DNA of 64,000 nucleotides from WVYX01 sp039586815 (GTDB lineage: Bacteria > Gemmatimonadota > Gemmatimonadetes > Gemmatimonadales > GWC2-71-9): assembly GCA_039586815.1 (NCBI GenBank), contig JBDHJR010000003.1:79008-143007 (forward strand), given 5' to 3'. Below the pieces are notes generated by a model. That model was not told the DNA's origin. It saw only the letters and a program-made list of their open reading frames with translations, and did no database searches. A program made the translations under genes and the position numbers. Of this stretch, positions 46,834-54,755 are shown in pieces (within the stretch, counting starts at the first letter, position 1; the number at the start of each line of letters is the position of its first letter).

Positions 46834-47388
46834 TCAGAGAGTCATGACGAGAGCCGCAATCGCGATTATCAGGGTGAGCAACTGAACGACGGTGCCCCAG
46901 CTCATGCCCGGGACCGCGCTCTCCTTCCTCATCCACCACTCGAGCCCGCCCCACTCCGCGACCTCCACTGTCTCCTCAATGGGCGGCGGCGGTGGCAGGT
47001 CGTCCACCGACATCCCCATGACGCCCTCGATGGCCTCGGAGAGCTGCTCGGACGTGAACGGCTTGGGGAGTGTCTTCAAGGCTCCGAGGCGATCCGCCTC
47101 GGCCAGCAGCGAGGGAACGTCTTGATCGAGCGCGCCCGAGATCGCCACGATCCGCACCTCCGGGAACTCGCGCCGCAGGTCTCGGATGAGCCCCTGCCCG
47201 CCCTTGCCGGGCATGACAATGTCGGTGATGACCACGTCCGCGGGAGTGTCTCGGTACGAGTCGAGGGCCGCGTCCGCGTCGGACGCCTCCCCGACCTCGA
47301 ACCCGTTCTTCTCCAGGCGCTTGCGCAAGATCTGTCGCACCTGAGTGTCGTCGTCGACCACAAGTATCCGGCTCACGGCATCCACCAC
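46834..47388 (-). CDS. Receiver-domain protein with C-terminal membrane anchor
   Basis: The 184-residue protein begins with a complete CheY-like receiver (VVDDDTQVRQIL, phospho-acceptor D56 in ITDIVMPGKGG, K109). A Pro-rich linker (LPPPPPIEETV) follows, then a hydrophobic segment at ~163-184 that ends the protein (VVQLLTLIIAIAALVMTL). A C-terminal tail anchor would hold the receiver at the inner membrane on the cytoplasmic side. There is no DNA-binding or enzymatic output domain, so it works by protein contact. No histidine kinase is adjacent. Confidence 0.87.
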   Translation of the reverse strand: MVDAVSRILVVDDDTQVRQILRKRLEKNGFEVGEASDADAALDSYRDTPADVVITDIVMPGKGGQGLIRDLRREFPEVRIVAISGALDQDVPSLLAEADRLGALKTLPKPFTSEQLSEAIEGVMGMSVDDLPPPPPIEETVEVAEWGGLEWWMRKESAVPGMSWGTVVQLLTLIIAIAALVMTL

Positions 47389-47518
47389 GTCACGTTGGGG
47401 TCTGAGGGTAACAATCTACTACCTCCCGTCGCGGCACCGTTAGGCCGGATCGGGGGCGCGGGGGGGCCCGATTGGGACATTGGGAGCCGCCGCGGCCTCA
47501 CCGCTCCGTCTCCCGGCG

Positions 47519-47716
47519 TTAATCGTGGTGGTCCGCCGGCCGCAGTTGCTCGGCTCCGGGCAGCACGCCGATGAGCCGGGCCGGGTCATGGATCAGCACG
47601 GGCAGGTGCTGGGGGCAGATCCATAGTGCGGAGTCTCGGTACTCCAGCGTGATGAGAGGCGTCTGGTCGGCTCCACGGTGGCAGGCCAGGCACGCCTTGG
47701 CCGGCTGATCGGTCAT
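47519..47716 (-). CDS. Small Cys/His zinc-type protein, 65 aa
   Basis: The protein has two Cys/His pairs, C9-x2-C12-H13 and C34-P-Q-H37, suggesting one bound zinc. There is no signal peptide, so the CxxCH is not a cytochrome c site. Its ATG overlaps the upstream gene stop by 4 bp (ATGA); it is the last gene of a six-gene overlapping operon. Function unknown. Confidence 0.6.
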   Translation of the reverse strand: MTDQPAKACLACHRGADQTPLITLEYRDSALWICPQHLPVLIHDPARLIGVLPGAEQLRPADHHD

Positions 47717-48177
47717 GGGGTCTCTCCCTCTTCCGGTTGGTCGGTACGGTGCTCTTCGTGTGGCCGCAGCCACGTGCGGTACAGCACGAGCGCCACGGTA
47801 TAGGCGCAGGCGAGGGCGACCAGTGTGACCCCGCCCCACCATGAAATGGGCAGGAGATAGGCGGCGTTGGTACCCTCGGTGGCGATGAGATACACCCACT
47901 CGTCGAGCGCCATTCCAAGCCCGACCCCGAAAATCACGAGCGCCAGGTCGAGCCTGCGGGTGAACCCGCGGAACACCGCCAGCGGGATTCCTCCCAGTGT
48001 AATCAGCAGCAGTCCCGTGAACAGGTGGTGGATGTTGTACGGGCCCACGTTGAAGTCGGAATCGGGAGAGATGAACAGCGCGAGGCGCAGCACCACGAAC
48101 GTGGTCACGATGGTCGCGGCCAGCAGGACCGCGTTGCGCTTCACGACGCCTGGAGGAGTGGTGTAGTAGCGAGCCAT
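47713..48177 (-). CDS. Four-helix membrane protein of unknown function
   Basis: The 154-residue protein has four hydrophobic helices. Polar residues within or next to helices are NIHHLFTG after helix 1 and GMALDEWVYL around helix 3, which might bind a cofactor or metal. The C-terminal tail is polar and acidic (HRTDQPEEGE). It is coupled to the methyltransferase-like gene (1 base gap) and to the 65-aa gene (4-bp overlap). Confidence 0.7.
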   Translation of the reverse strand: MARYYTTPPGVVKRNAVLLAATIVTTFVVLRLALFISPDSDFNVGPYNIHHLFTGLLLITLGGIPLAVFRGFTRRLDLALVIFGVGLGMALDEWVYLIATEGTNAAYLLPISWWGGVTLVALACAYTVALVLYRTWLRPHEEHRTDQPEEGETP

Positions 48178-48178
48178 G

Positions 48179-48772
48179 TCAGACGGCCTGTCGCTTCCCG
48201 GGAATGAACCGCGGCACGCGGCGCATGTAATCCCGGTACCGGTCGCCGAAGCGGTCCAGCAGCTCGTGCTCCTCCAGCACGGCGATGGCGTATAGCCCCG
48301 GTACCGTGAGCGCCACGACGACGTAGAGACCGAGGTAGTTGCAGAACAGAGCGACGGCGATCATGCCCAGCAGAATCGCGACGTACCTGGGATGCCGCAC
48401 GCGGCCGTAGATCCCCTCGGTGAGCAGCTTGCCCGGTCCGCCCTTGGGATTGAGCTCGGGTCCTCCCAGCAGCATGCGCGTCGACAGCAGCCTGCGGCAG
48501 CGGATCTCGATGGCTACGCTCGCCAGGTACACCACGACCGCCAGGCCGATGAGTGTCCAGCTGGTGCCGTACTCGACGGCGAGGATCGGGCCGCTCACCA
48601 TGTACATCGCAGCTGCCACCGCTAGGTAGACCGTAATCAGCAAGAGGTAGCTCCATGGTGGGCCTACGCGGCGCCAAAACCGGGCAAAGGGGTGCACTAC
48701 CAGCCAGTGCACGAGCGCTGGGGGGATCAATACCACCGAGAGGAGCGCCAGCACCCAGCGCGCGGTGTTCAC
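48179..48772 (-). CDS. ICMT-like membrane methyltransferase family protein
   Basis: The 197-residue protein has about five membrane helices and the isoprenylcysteine carboxyl methyltransferase / phospholipid methyltransferase C-terminal signature (GIYGRVRHPRYVAIL, then EEHELLDRFGDRYRDYMRRVPRF). Such proteins methylate lipids or small membrane substrates with S-adenosylmethionine. I use GTG 48772, overlapping the preceding stop by 4 bp (GTGA). The real substrate in this bacterium is unknown. Confidence 0.83.
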   Translation of the reverse strand: MNTARWVLALLSVVLIPPALVHWLVVHPFARFWRRVGPPWSYLLLITVYLAVAAAMYMVSGPILAVEYGTSWTLIGLAVVVYLASVAIEIRCRRLLSTRMLLGGPELNPKGGPGKLLTEGIYGRVRHPRYVAILLGMIAVALFCNYLGLYVVVALTVPGLYAIAVLEEHELLDRFGDRYRDYMRRVPRFIPGKRQAV

Positions 48773-48957
48773 CTTGCCCCTTGCTCGCGGTAGAGCCACA
48801 CGGCGAGCGCTACGAGGGCTACGACTGCGAGCGCGCTGGGCCACTGCGGGATGCCGATGCCGGCAACGATGAACTCGATCTGGAACACCACGCGGATCAG
48901 GTGTCCCACTGCGACGACGCACAGGAAGATCAGCGTGATGAGCAGCGCCGGTTTCAT
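48769..48957 (-). CDS. Small two-helix membrane protein, 62 aa
   Basis: This short protein consists of two membrane helices (LLITLIFLCVVAVGHLI, then ALAVVALVALAVWLY) with a short loop. Its start overlaps the DUF3052 gene stop and its end overlaps the methyltransferase-like gene start, each by 4 bp, which is the main support for its being real. It may be a helper subunit. Confidence 0.65.
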   Translation of the reverse strand: MKPALLITLIFLCVVAVGHLIRVVFQIEFIVAGIGIPQWPSALAVVALVALAVWLYREQGAR

Positions 48958-49739
48958 GGCTTTCTCCTTGCGAACTTGAGTCCTGACCACGTGGCGTCGA
49001 TGGCGCAGATCTTGTAGTCCACCAGCCCGTTGTCCAGGCCCGCCTTGCGCACGGCTGTCTGGGTCAGGTCGGTCTCCACTCCTGAGGACTGCTTGGGCCA
49101 GGCGATCCAGATCCCGCCGGGGCCCGTCGCGGCGCCCATCCTCTCGACCTTGCGCTCGAGTTCCTTCCTCGACGCCGGGAACCACATCAAGAGATCACAC
49201 CGTCCGCGCGCCGGCTGTCGCAGGGTCGCGCCCTGGGGCAGCCGCCCCAGCGTCTCGGAGAAATCACTGGGCGCACCGACCAGGCCCACGGTGAAGCCAG
49301 GCTTGATGCCGAGCTTCTTGGGGAGCGGCGTGCCGGAGTAGCCGGCAAGCACCGATGCGGTCTTGACCGGCTTCTGCGGCGGGTGTGCGATGGCCCGCTT
49401 CAGAGCGCTACGCAGGCGGCTCGCGGGGGTGTACACCGCATCGGGTACCAGCTTCTCGATCCGGCTCACCTTCTCGGGATCGCCACCTACGAACACGATC
49501 GGCACGTGCCGTGTGGCCTTCCAGTGGCGCACGCCGACTGCGACATCACGGCCGTGCGAGGGAGTGCGCGACAGATCGATCACCAGTGCGTCGGGCGGCC
49601 TGTCCCGGAGTTTCTTCAACAGGGCGGGCGTCACCGACTCGTACGCAACCTGGTAGCCGGCTTTGCGGAGCAATCCCGCCGTCGCTTTCCCCTCGGCGGC
49701 CTTCACATGGATGAGGCGTACGCGCTTACGAGCCTTCAT
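48954..49739 (-). CDS. Receiver-like domain fused to DUF3052
   Basis: The 261-residue protein has an N-terminal CheY-like fold (~5-120) that keeps an aspartate at the phospho-acceptor position (D55, VIDLSRTPSHGRD) but lacks the acidic pair near the start (LIHVKAAEGKA). It is thus a pseudo-receiver, or one using other metal ligands. The C-terminal part (~134-258) is DUF3052 (LGIKPGFTVGLVGAPSDF, CDLLMWFPA, GGIWIAWPKQSSGVETDLT). It overlaps the SpoIIAA-like gene upstream by 14 bases. Function unknown. Confidence 0.82.
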   Translation of the reverse strand: MKARKRVRLIHVKAAEGKATAGLLRKAGYQVAYESVTPALLKKLRDRPPDALVIDLSRTPSHGRDVAVGVRHWKATRHVPIVFVGGDPEKVSRIEKLVPDAVYTPASRLRSALKRAIAHPPQKPVKTASVLAGYSGTPLPKKLGIKPGFTVGLVGAPSDFSETLGRLPQGATLRQPARGRCDLLMWFPASRKELERKVERMGAATGPGGIWIAWPKQSSGVETDLTQTAVRKAGLDNGLVDYKICAIDATWSGLKFARRKP

Positions 49740-50118
49740 CGGCCGGCAGCCCGAGCCACGATCGCGCCTCAGCCATATCGCGGAACACCTGCACGCGATT
49801 CTGCTCCTCATCGGTCATGGACTGATACATGCGCGCCGTGCCGAACACGAAGTCGGCGGTGGTGACTATCGCGAGCCTCCAATCGCCGAGCTGGTCGGCT
49901 TGATCGCGGTCGAGGGCCACCATCAGGCGCACTCCTTCAGGCGTGACCTCCAGCCGCTCCACGCCGCGTACGTCCGACAGCTGCCTCATGCCCGGCGAGA
50001 AGTCGGGATCGGCCGCGAGAGCGCGCTTGTGTTTCAGCAGCTCCTCATCGGTGAGGACGCCAGTCGCGGCCGTGAGGATCAGGCCCTGGTCCGTGTCGAT
50101 CCGGTAGGTGATCGGCAT
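49726..50118 (-). CDS. SpoIIAA/STAS-like protein of unknown function
   Basis: The 130-residue protein resembles the SpoIIAA-like (YtxE/Sec14-like) fold: beta start (YRIDTDQGLILTAATGVLTDEE), helix-strand repeats (LSDVRGVERLEVTPEGVRLM) and a C-terminal helix with VFRDMAEARSWLGL. No phosphorylatable serine is obvious at the usual site. It is the first gene of the six-gene overlapping operon. Confidence 0.65.
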   Translation of the reverse strand: MPITYRIDTDQGLILTAATGVLTDEELLKHKRALAADPDFSPGMRQLSDVRGVERLEVTPEGVRLMVALDRDQADQLGDWRLAIVTTADFVFGTARMYQSMTDEEQNRVQVFRDMAEARSWLGLPADEGS

Positions 50119-50170
50119 GTGTCAGCTCGGCATTATTCGCGCAACCACCGTGCCGCGCAAGTACCCGTGT

Positions 50171-50704
50171 CTAGGGGAAGTTGATGATCTGTGGTGTGTG
50201 GCGCTCGCTCTCGAGGAACTGCAGGAGGTCCTTGGCGCCTATGGTCACGGTCATGCGGTTGTCGAGCGGATGGAAGTTGATCGGTTCCCGCTTCAGCACC
50301 TCCCGGTCCACTACCACGCGAACCTCGCGTCGCTTGTCGTTCACGATCGCGAAGGGAGACACGGCACCGGGGGTCACCCCCAGGTACTTCATGAGGCGTC
50401 GTGCACTGCCGAATGAGAGGCGTCCGCCGCCGATGTGCTCTCCCAACCACTTGAGGTCGACCGCCCGGTCGGCCAGGCAGGTCACGAGCCACATCGCTTC
50501 CTTCTTGTTGCGGACGAAGAGGTTCTTGGTGTGGCACCCCTCTAGGTCGCCGCGCACCGCCTTGGCTTCCTCCACGGTGTACACGGCCTCGTGCTCCAGC
50601 AAGGGGACCTCGATACCGAGTACCTGCAACCGTGCGACCAACTCCTGGGACGTCGCCGGCGCGCTGCCGTCGGCGAGCGTGTTACCGTCACCCACTTCGG
50701 TCAC
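50171..50704 (-). CDS. YbaK/ProX-type aminoacyl-tRNA deacylase domain protein
   Basis: This stand-alone editing protein of 177 residues removes wrongly attached amino acids from tRNA-Pro (ProX type acts on Ala-tRNA-Pro). Recognisable parts are EHEAVYTVEEAKAVRGDLEG, CHTKNLFVRNKK and GGGRLSFGSARRLMKYLGV, then GAVSPFAIVND. Start GTG 50704 overlaps the upstream stop by one base. The synthetase gene is not in the window. Confidence 0.88.
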   Translation of the reverse strand: MTEVGDGNTLADGSAPATSQELVARLQVLGIEVPLLEHEAVYTVEEAKAVRGDLEGCHTKNLFVRNKKEAMWLVTCLADRAVDLKWLGEHIGGGRLSFGSARRLMKYLGVTPGAVSPFAIVNDKRREVRVVVDREVLKREPINFHPLDNRMTVTIGAKDLLQFLESERHTPQIINFP

Positions 50705-51387
50705 TAGGTGCTCTTCTCGTCGGTCTTGGCTGGCTCGTTCTTCCCGCCTGTGGCTTTCTTGCGCGCTCCCTTCTTGGCCGCGCGCTTGGCGGGCTTGCGC
50801 TTTCTGGCAGGCTTGGCCTTCTGCTGGTCGGGCGGTGGAGCTTCGGCTGCTGCGGCTTCAGTCTCCGCGGCCTTCTTATCGGGCTCCTGCACGCGCTTGC
50901 CCTTGCCGCTCTTGCGATGCCGGCGCCTGGGCTTGCGGGGGGCACCCTGTTCCAGATGGTCTTGCCTCCCTACGGCGTACCCCTCCCTGACGATTGCCAT
51001 GAACGCGTCGTCCAGCTCGGCTGGCTGCTTGAACCGAAAGTGGTGTACGAACGTGCTCGGCGGGATCAGCTCCGTGCGGCGCAGCTTGGTGTGCTGCACT
51101 GGTCGCGTGAGCCATACGCCCACGTCGAGGTCGCGCTGGCGAGGCACGACACCGGCAAAACGTACGCGGACCTGGCACACGATCCGCGTCTGCTGCGGGT
51201 AGATGGTCACGGGCCCGCAGGCCTCGACCATGGCTGTGAAGCGGTCGAACAGATCGCGCACCTTGGGATCTGAATCTTCGAAGAGGTCGGCCAGGCTGTA
51301 CCGCCCGCACGAGTGCCACAAGTTCTGGGTAACGAACTCGTGGCCACACTTGGGGCACTTCCAGAGCGGCTTGTCGCTCCTGCTCAT
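50704..51387 (-). CDS. Zinc-ribbon/DUF5655-type protein with histone H1-like basic tail
   Basis: The 227-residue protein begins with a zinc motif (CPKCGHEF, then HSCGRY), followed by a DUF5655-like domain to ~150 (LFDRFTAMVEACGPVTIYPQ, TKLRRTELIPPSTFVHHF). The last ~75 residues are Lys/Ala/Pro-rich (KPARKRKPAKRAAKKGA), like histone H1 or bacterial H1-like tails, and would bind DNA or RNA non-specifically. Upstream of the deacylase gene and coupled by a one-base overlap. Role unknown, perhaps nucleic-acid associated. Confidence 0.75.
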   Translation of the reverse strand: MSRSDKPLWKCPKCGHEFVTQNLWHSCGRYSLADLFEDSDPKVRDLFDRFTAMVEACGPVTIYPQQTRIVCQVRVRFAGVVPRQRDLDVGVWLTRPVQHTKLRRTELIPPSTFVHHFRFKQPAELDDAFMAIVREGYAVGRQDHLEQGAPRKPRRRHRKSGKGKRVQEPDKKAAETEAAAAEAPPPDQQKAKPARKRKPAKRAAKKGARKKATGGKNEPAKTDEKST

Positions 51388-51606
51388 GCGTCGGTGAGGT
51401 GTGCTCCGCGGGGATGCTGGAGTGACGTGTGTAGATACGCTGCACCCGATTCCCGCGAAAGTCCAGGGTGCTGGCCGGCTCTTGACGAATCCGCGTTCGG
51501 CCCCCGGTATAGTGGTGTCCCGATCTTGGGCCGGGAGCAGGGGTCCCATCAGCAGGTTACAGACCCGGTCCAGCGTCATCCCTCCCATGCTGTGAGGAGG
51601 TGCATC

Positions 51607-52002
51607 ATGTCGGACGGTCGCATGCAGTATCTCAAGATCGCCCTCGTCGCCGTCGGTCTCATCTTCCTGGTGGGGATCTTCCCGCTGATGCGGCTGTGGC
51701 CCTCGGGTTGGGCCTGGACGCCCCCGCAGGCGGAATACCAGGTGATGATTCTGGGGGTGTACGCCACGCTGGGGGTGTTCCTCATCCTGGCGGCGCGGGA
51801 CCCGCTGGCGCACCGCAGCCTGATCTGGTTCACGGTGTGGTCGAGCGCCGTACACGCCGGGATCATGCTGGTGCAGGCCATCATGGATTCCACGGAGCGG
51901 GGGCATCTGTTCGGTGACATTCCGGCGTTGTTCCTTGTGGCGATCGTGCTGGCGCTGCTGATGCCGCGGGCAGGGGCAGCTGCCGGATCTCCAATGCCGT
52001 AG
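51607..52002 (+). CDS. Four-helix membrane protein (DUF6632-like)
   Basis: The 131-residue protein has four membrane helices. Motifs are IFPLMRLWPSGWAW, then MILGVYATLGVFLILAARDP and HAGIMLVQAIMD. I recall this pattern from small proteins of unknown function labelled DUF6632; that label is not firm. ATG 51607 is preceded by GAGGAGG. Confidence 0.75.
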   Translation: MSDGRMQYLKIALVAVGLIFLVGIFPLMRLWPSGWAWTPPQAEYQVMILGVYATLGVFLILAARDPLAHRSLIWFTVWSSAVHAGIMLVQAIMDSTERGHLFGDIPALFLVAIVLALLMPRAGAAAGSPMP

Positions 52003-52098
52003 TGATGCAGCGGGTGTCGTCAGCATCCTGCGTCTCGGTCGCTGCTGGGCAAGCGGTGTCACGGGCGTAGATTCCGCTGGCGGGGAGGAGCGAGGCCC

Positions 52099-52689
52099 AT
52101 GTCAACCGACGAGCCCGCTGCACCTGGTTCCCTGTCGTCCGAGGACGCTCGAGCGCTGCTGGCGATCGCCCGGGCATCCATCCAGCACGGACTCGACGTC
52201 GGTGAACCGCTGCCGGTCGACCTCGGTGAAGTGCCCGCGGTGCTCAGCCGGCCGGGGGCCAGCTTTGTCACGCTGCAGCTGAAGGGTGCGCTGCGCGGCT
52301 GCATCGGGAGCTTCGAAGCATACCGGCCACTCGCGTCGGACGTATCGCACAACGCCTACGCCGCGGCGTTCCGGGATCCCCGTTTCCCGCCGTTGTCTCC
52401 CGCTGAGCTCGCCGAGCTGGAGTTGCACCTCTCACTCCTGGGACCCCCGGTGCCGCTCGAGGTGGCGAGCGAGGATGAACTGCTGGCGACCCTTCGGTCG
52501 GGCGTTGACGGTCTGATCCTGGAGGACGGCGGGCGGCGCGCGCTCTTCCTACCCCAGGTGTGGCAGCAGCTCTCCGATCCCGTGGATTTCGTCACCCACC
52601 TCAAGCTCAAGGCGGGACTGCCGCGCGATCACTGGTCGCCCGGGGTGCGGTGCTGGCGGTTCGTGGTGGAGGAGGTCGAAGAGCCCTAG
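52099..52689 (+). CDS. AMMECR1 domain protein
   Basis: The 196-residue protein carries the AMMECR1 signature LRGCIGSFEAYRPLASDV, where Cys is invariant in the family, and AFRDPRFPPLSPAEL. In many bacteria it belongs to the AmmeMemoRadiSam group with a Memo-like and a radical-SAM partner; neither is adjacent here. Function is unproven for the family. The C-terminus is LKAGLPRDHWSPGVRCWRF. Confidence 0.92.
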   Translation: MSTDEPAAPGSLSSEDARALLAIARASIQHGLDVGEPLPVDLGEVPAVLSRPGASFVTLQLKGALRGCIGSFEAYRPLASDVSHNAYAAAFRDPRFPPLSPAELAELELHLSLLGPPVPLEVASEDELLATLRSGVDGLILEDGGRRALFLPQVWQQLSDPVDFVTHLKLKAGLPRDHWSPGVRCWRFVVEEVEEP

Positions 52690-52693
52690 ACCG

Positions 52694-53053
52694 TCACAGG
52701 CGCTCCAGGTCCTCCACCGTACGCTCGCTCCTGACATTGCCGGTGTTGAGCGTCGTGGCGGGCTCGAACATGAGAACGTGCACCTCTGCCTCGGCGACCG
52801 GCTTGTGCTCCACTCCGCGCGGCACGACGACGCAGTCGCCCTCTTCGAGCAGCACGTCCCCGTCGCGCAGCTTGATGGTCAGACTGCCCTTGAGCACGAG
52901 GAACAGCTCGTCCTCCTGCTCGTGATGGTGCCACTCGAACTCGCCCTTCAGCTTGGCGAGCTTGACCTGTTGGCCGTTCAGCTCTGCGACGATACGAGGA
53001 TGCCAGTAGTCATCGAACAGGCTCAGCTTCTCGGCGAGATCGATCTTCTCCAT
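52694..53053 (-). CDS. Cupin-domain protein
   Basis: The 119-residue single-cupin protein has three consecutive histidines and a Glu in the first motif (FEWHHHEQEDELFLVL) and VVPRGVEHKP in the second. These suggest a 3-His/1-Glu metal site. Typical small cupin with no defined reaction. It converges on the AMMECR1 gene with 4 bases between stops. Confidence 0.85.
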   Translation of the reverse strand: MEKIDLAEKLSLFDDYWHPRIVAELNGQQVKLAKLKGEFEWHHHEQEDELFLVLKGSLTIKLRDGDVLLEEGDCVVVPRGVEHKPVAEAEVHVLMFEPATTLNTGNVRSERTVEDLERL

Positions 53054-53072
53054 GGCTCGCTCCGTGTGTGCG

Positions 53073-53531
53073 TCAGCGTGCCGAATCGGGCAGCGTCCAG
53101 GTGCGCAGCACGACGAGGTTCTCCGGTGGTGAGCCGCCCGCGCACTCGCCCAGCATCGTGTCGAGGTAGCTGAGCAACCAGTTCTCCACGACCGCTATGC
53201 TGTCGTCCTGCGGCAGGGTCTCCGACCAGGTCCATGAGAGCATGACGAGTGGATCGCCCAAGACATCCCGCGTCTGTGCTATCCTGCCGCGGCTACCCGC
53301 CGCGACAAACGCGACCTCGGCGTACGATCCGGTCGCCGAGTCATGGAGCAGTTCCTGCCGGTCGGCTACGATCAACGTCGTGTCGACTACCTCCTGCGCC
53401 ATGAGGGTCTGCTCCACGCACGCAGCAGGCGCCGGACTCTGCAGCTGGGCACGAACGCTCATGGTCCATGCCGAGGCGCACGCGGCCGCGCAGAGGGCGC
53501 AGCAAGCCACGCCGACCGCCGCCTTACTCAT
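53073..53531 (-). CDS. Secreted protein of unknown function
   Basis: The 152-residue protein has a signal peptide rich in Ala/Cys (VACCALCAAACASAW). The mature part is mixed, with ELLHDSATGSYAEVAFVAAG and LSWTWSETLPQDDSIAVV. No motif recognised. Cysteines in the mature part (ACVEQ, GECAG) might form a disulfide. Confidence 0.55.
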   Translation of the reverse strand: MSKAAVGVACCALCAAACASAWTMSVRAQLQSPAPAACVEQTLMAQEVVDTTLIVADRQELLHDSATGSYAEVAFVAAGSRGRIAQTRDVLGDPLVMLSWTWSETLPQDDSIAVVENWLLSYLDTMLGECAGGSPPENLVVLRTWTLPDSAR

Positions 53532-53558
53532 GAATCCTCGGCCATTCCGTCGGTTCGT

Positions 53559-53963
53559 TTACGGGCCCGGCTGCAGCACGAGATCGATCCGCACCGCGTC
53601 GGGGTCGTCGCCTCCGTTCAGCACCACGCCCTCGCGCAGTGCCGTGTCCGGCAGCAGGCCCGACCCCTCCGGGGGAGCGACGACGATCTGCACGTCCACC
53701 ACCGTGTGCGAGCCCCAAGTCCAGACAGCTCTGGCAAAGCCACCAGATGCGTCGGTAGTATCGGTCGCATAGGGCGGCCCTTCTTCGAGCGGCCAGAACG
53801 CCCATAGATCCACGACCGCGCCAGCTACCGGGTCACCCCCGGCCGTCGTGACGTTGCCGACGATCGAGACCGTGGCAATCTCTCCGTCGATGATCTCTTC
53901 TCCTGCGCACCCCGCCAGCGCGAGAGCAGCGGCGCCAATCAGTACGGACGTGACGGGCCTCAT
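53559..53963 (-). CDS. Lipoprotein with carboxypeptidase-regulatory-like (Ig) fold
   Basis: The 134-residue lipoprotein has signal GAAALALAGC. The mature domain has IVGNVTTAGGDPVAGAVVDL and ATDTTDASGGFARAV, characteristic of CarboxypepD_reg-like or transthyretin-type domains, often stalks or carbohydrate/protein-binding modules at the cell surface. No catalytic residues. Confidence 0.75.
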   Translation of the reverse strand: MRPVTSVLIGAAALALAGCAGEEIIDGEIATVSIVGNVTTAGGDPVAGAVVDLWAFWPLEEGPPYATDTTDASGGFARAVWTWGSHTVVDVQIVVAPPEGSGLLPDTALREGVVLNGGDDPDAVRIDLVLQPGP

Positions 53964-54020
53964 ACGACGCTCCTTGAGAGGGACATACGTGGCACTACCC
54001 GGGGCGCCGCCGTCCGTTCC

Positions 54021-54329
54021 TCACTCCGGCGCCTCGAGCACCTCGTAATGAGTCACGCTCGGCTCCAGCTCGAGAAGGAAATCGTGGTCCTCCGGGTAAT
54101 AGCGCGCGCGCTCGACGTCGTCGCCCGCGAATGCCCTGATGGATTCGAGCGAGTCCCACAGCGAGATCATGAGGAAGTGTGCCAGCTTGCCCTCCGCGCG
54201 CCGCATCACGTAGACGCCGCGGTTGCCGGGCGTGGCCTGCAGGCCGGGCACCCCGGTCTGCAACAGATATGCGTGGTAGCTTTCCGCCTTCTCGAGCGGC
54301 ACCACGCCGTGCCAGGTTCGCGCAATCAT
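54021..54329 (-). CDS. Antibiotic-biosynthesis-monooxygenase (ABM) fold protein
   Basis: The 102-residue dimeric alpha/beta-fold protein starts IARTWHGVV and includes GNRGVYVMRRAEG and FLMISLWDSLESIRAFAG, typical of ABM-type proteins (heme-degrading or monooxygenase relatives). No catalytic residues can be read. The upstream gap to the next gene (54330-54475) holds only weak hairpins. Confidence 0.78.
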   Translation of the reverse strand: MIARTWHGVVPLEKAESYHAYLLQTGVPGLQATPGNRGVYVMRRAEGKLAHFLMISLWDSLESIRAFAGDDVERARYYPEDHDFLLELEPSVTHYEVLEAPE

Positions 54330-54475
54330 CACAGGGCTCCGAGTTTGCCGCCCCCGAATGTGCATCCTGGCGCACCCAAAGCAAACGGGCCAGCTGGTCG
54401 CTGACCCGTTCCATATGAGCTGGCCGAGGCTCGCTCTAGCGGTCGCCCGCCCAGACCTGGGCGGCGTTACACGCC

Positions 54476-54682
54476 TCAGCTGAAGCCACTGGGCCCGCAC
54501 CCCATTGTGCTTCCGGCGCCCCCCGATCCCATCACGACGCTCGCCACGGAGAGGCTGCGCGCGACGTTCTCGGAGCCGCACTGTTTGCAGCGCGGCGAGA
54601 GGCCCTCAGAGTAGGCCGCGATTGACGCGCGGATCTCGAAGGTCTCTCCACAATCCTGGCAGACGTAGTCGTATGCTGGCAC
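54476..54682 (-). CDS. FmdB-type zinc-ribbon regulatory protein
   Basis: This 68-residue small protein has C8, C11, C32 and C35 (YVCQDCGETF, PRCKQCGSENV), a complete zinc ribbon of the FmdB/CxxC_CxxC_SSSS type, and a Gly/Ser-rich tail. Family members are proposed regulators. It stands alone here, separated from its neighbours by gaps of ~70 and ~146 bases. Confidence 0.88.
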   Translation of the reverse strand: MPAYDYVCQDCGETFEIRASIAAYSEGLSPRCKQCGSENVARSLSVASVVMGSGGAGSTMGCGPSGFS

Positions 54683-54755
54683 GGCCCAAGCCCGATAGAT
54701 AGTGAAACGGCAATATACCTATGTAGGGTCGGCTAGGCAAGGGCCGCCTCCGGCG

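Noticed and set aside
47519..47716. CxxCH motif as a cytochrome c heme site
   Set aside because: No signal peptide and a second Cys/His pair is present, so a zinc site is more likely.
51481..51520. Possible promoter TTGACG ... TATAGT before the four-helix membrane protein gene
   Set aside because: The spacing is about 20 bases, too long for a standard sigma-70 promoter.
54396..54475. Hairpin region considered as a tRNA or small RNA gene
   Set aside because: Only one AACGGG/CCCGTT stem; no cloverleaf, T-loop sequence or terminator.
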